DNA from: Clostridia bacterium
GTDB taxonomy: Bacteria > Bacillota > Clostridia > Clostridiales > Clostridiaceae
Assembly (NCBI GenBank): GCA_009930125.1
Contig: RZYZ01000134.1
Span: 1 to 5,798, forward strand
DNA length: 5,798 nt
Direction: 5' to 3'
Below, piece after piece: positions 5,712-5,798 of this stretch; within the stretch, counting starts at the first letter, position 1; each line of letters opens with the position of its first letter. The notes below the pieces were generated by a model, which was not told the origin of the DNA, made no database searches, and worked only from the letters and a program-made list of their open reading frames with translations. The position numbers were made by a program, and so were the translations under genes.

Positions 5712-5798
5712 TTATAGAACTCTATCCTGAATTTTGGAGTTCAAAAGTATAGAACCACTGATATCACTAGTTTTAATGTGATTTCAGCGGTTCTTTTT
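5712..5798. other. AT-rich junction segment, possible end of an inserted element
   Basis: This segment replaces the expected 5' part of the Nudix gene and has no coding potential. It holds two direct copies of TATAGAAC (5713-5720 and 5748-5755), an inverted pair GAACTC (5717-5722) and GAGTTC (5737-5742), and then a large hairpin. It is visibly richer in A and T than the coding DNA beside it. Repeats of this kind near a gene break are typical of insertion sequence ends, but no transposase or second end is visible, so the element cannot be named. Confidence 0.35.
5751..5798 (+). terminator. Plus-strand hairpin terminator at the window edge
   Basis: AGAACCACTGATATCAC (5751-5767) pairs with GTGATTTCAGCGGTTCT (5778-5794) at 15 of 17 positions around a 10-nt loop. 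A T-run follows directly to the window edge. Read on the plus strand this is a convincing intrinsic terminator. No plus-strand gene precedes it, so it does not serve any gene seen here. It may be an element-end insulator that blocks outside transcription from entering the element. Confidence 0.65.

Overview
The window looks like a chromosomal stretch from a low-to-mid GC Bacillota (Firmicutes) bacterium, probably Clostridia or Erysipelotrichia-like. This is inferred from strong AGGGG/GGAGG-type ribosome binding sites, a sigma-A type promoter, hairpin-plus-U terminators and the character of the proteins. The genus cannot be fixed from the sequence. All well-supported genes lie on the minus strand, so the window reads right to left biologically.

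Layout from high to low coordinates: (1) 5712-5798 is AT-rich non-coding DNA with a strong plus-strand hairpin terminator. It abuts the broken 5' end of a Nudix hydrolase gene and may be the end of an inserted mobile element. (2) 5334-5711 is the remnant of that Nudix gene. It starts inside the Nudix box, directly after an in-frame stop. (3) 4108-5304 is a FAD-dependent oxidoreductase of the DAO (D-amino-acid/glycine oxidase-like) family, 29 bp downstream of the Nudix remnant, ended by a terminator at 4044-4092. (4) 3750-4043 is a regulatory region with a near-consensus promoter (TTGTCA, 17 bp, TATAAT), a symmetric dyad just downstream of it and a leader of about 195 nt. (5) 2514-3749 is a transporter of the glutamate/dicarboxylate:cation symporter fold with unusual substrate- and cation-site residues. 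(6) 2275-2513 holds a terminator-like hairpin and the proB leader. (7) 230-2274 is the proBA operon (glutamate 5-kinase and glutamate-5-semialdehyde dehydrogenase), the first two steps of proline synthesis from glutamate, with a 4-bp ATGA overlap. (8) 162-202 is a strong, probably bidirectional terminator between proA and the 3' end of an unidentified plus-strand gene (1-145).

Functionally this is a small amino-acid metabolism neighbourhood: proline biosynthesis, an amino-acid-type transporter and an amino/imino-acid-type flavin oxidase or dehydrogenase. Terminators separate them into at least three transcription units, so a shared pathway is only a guess. I see no CRISPR array, RNA gene, complete mobile element or clearly undescribed system. 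The points most worth a second look are the decapitated Nudix gene and its junction, the altered binding motifs in the transporter, and the dyad in its promoter region.
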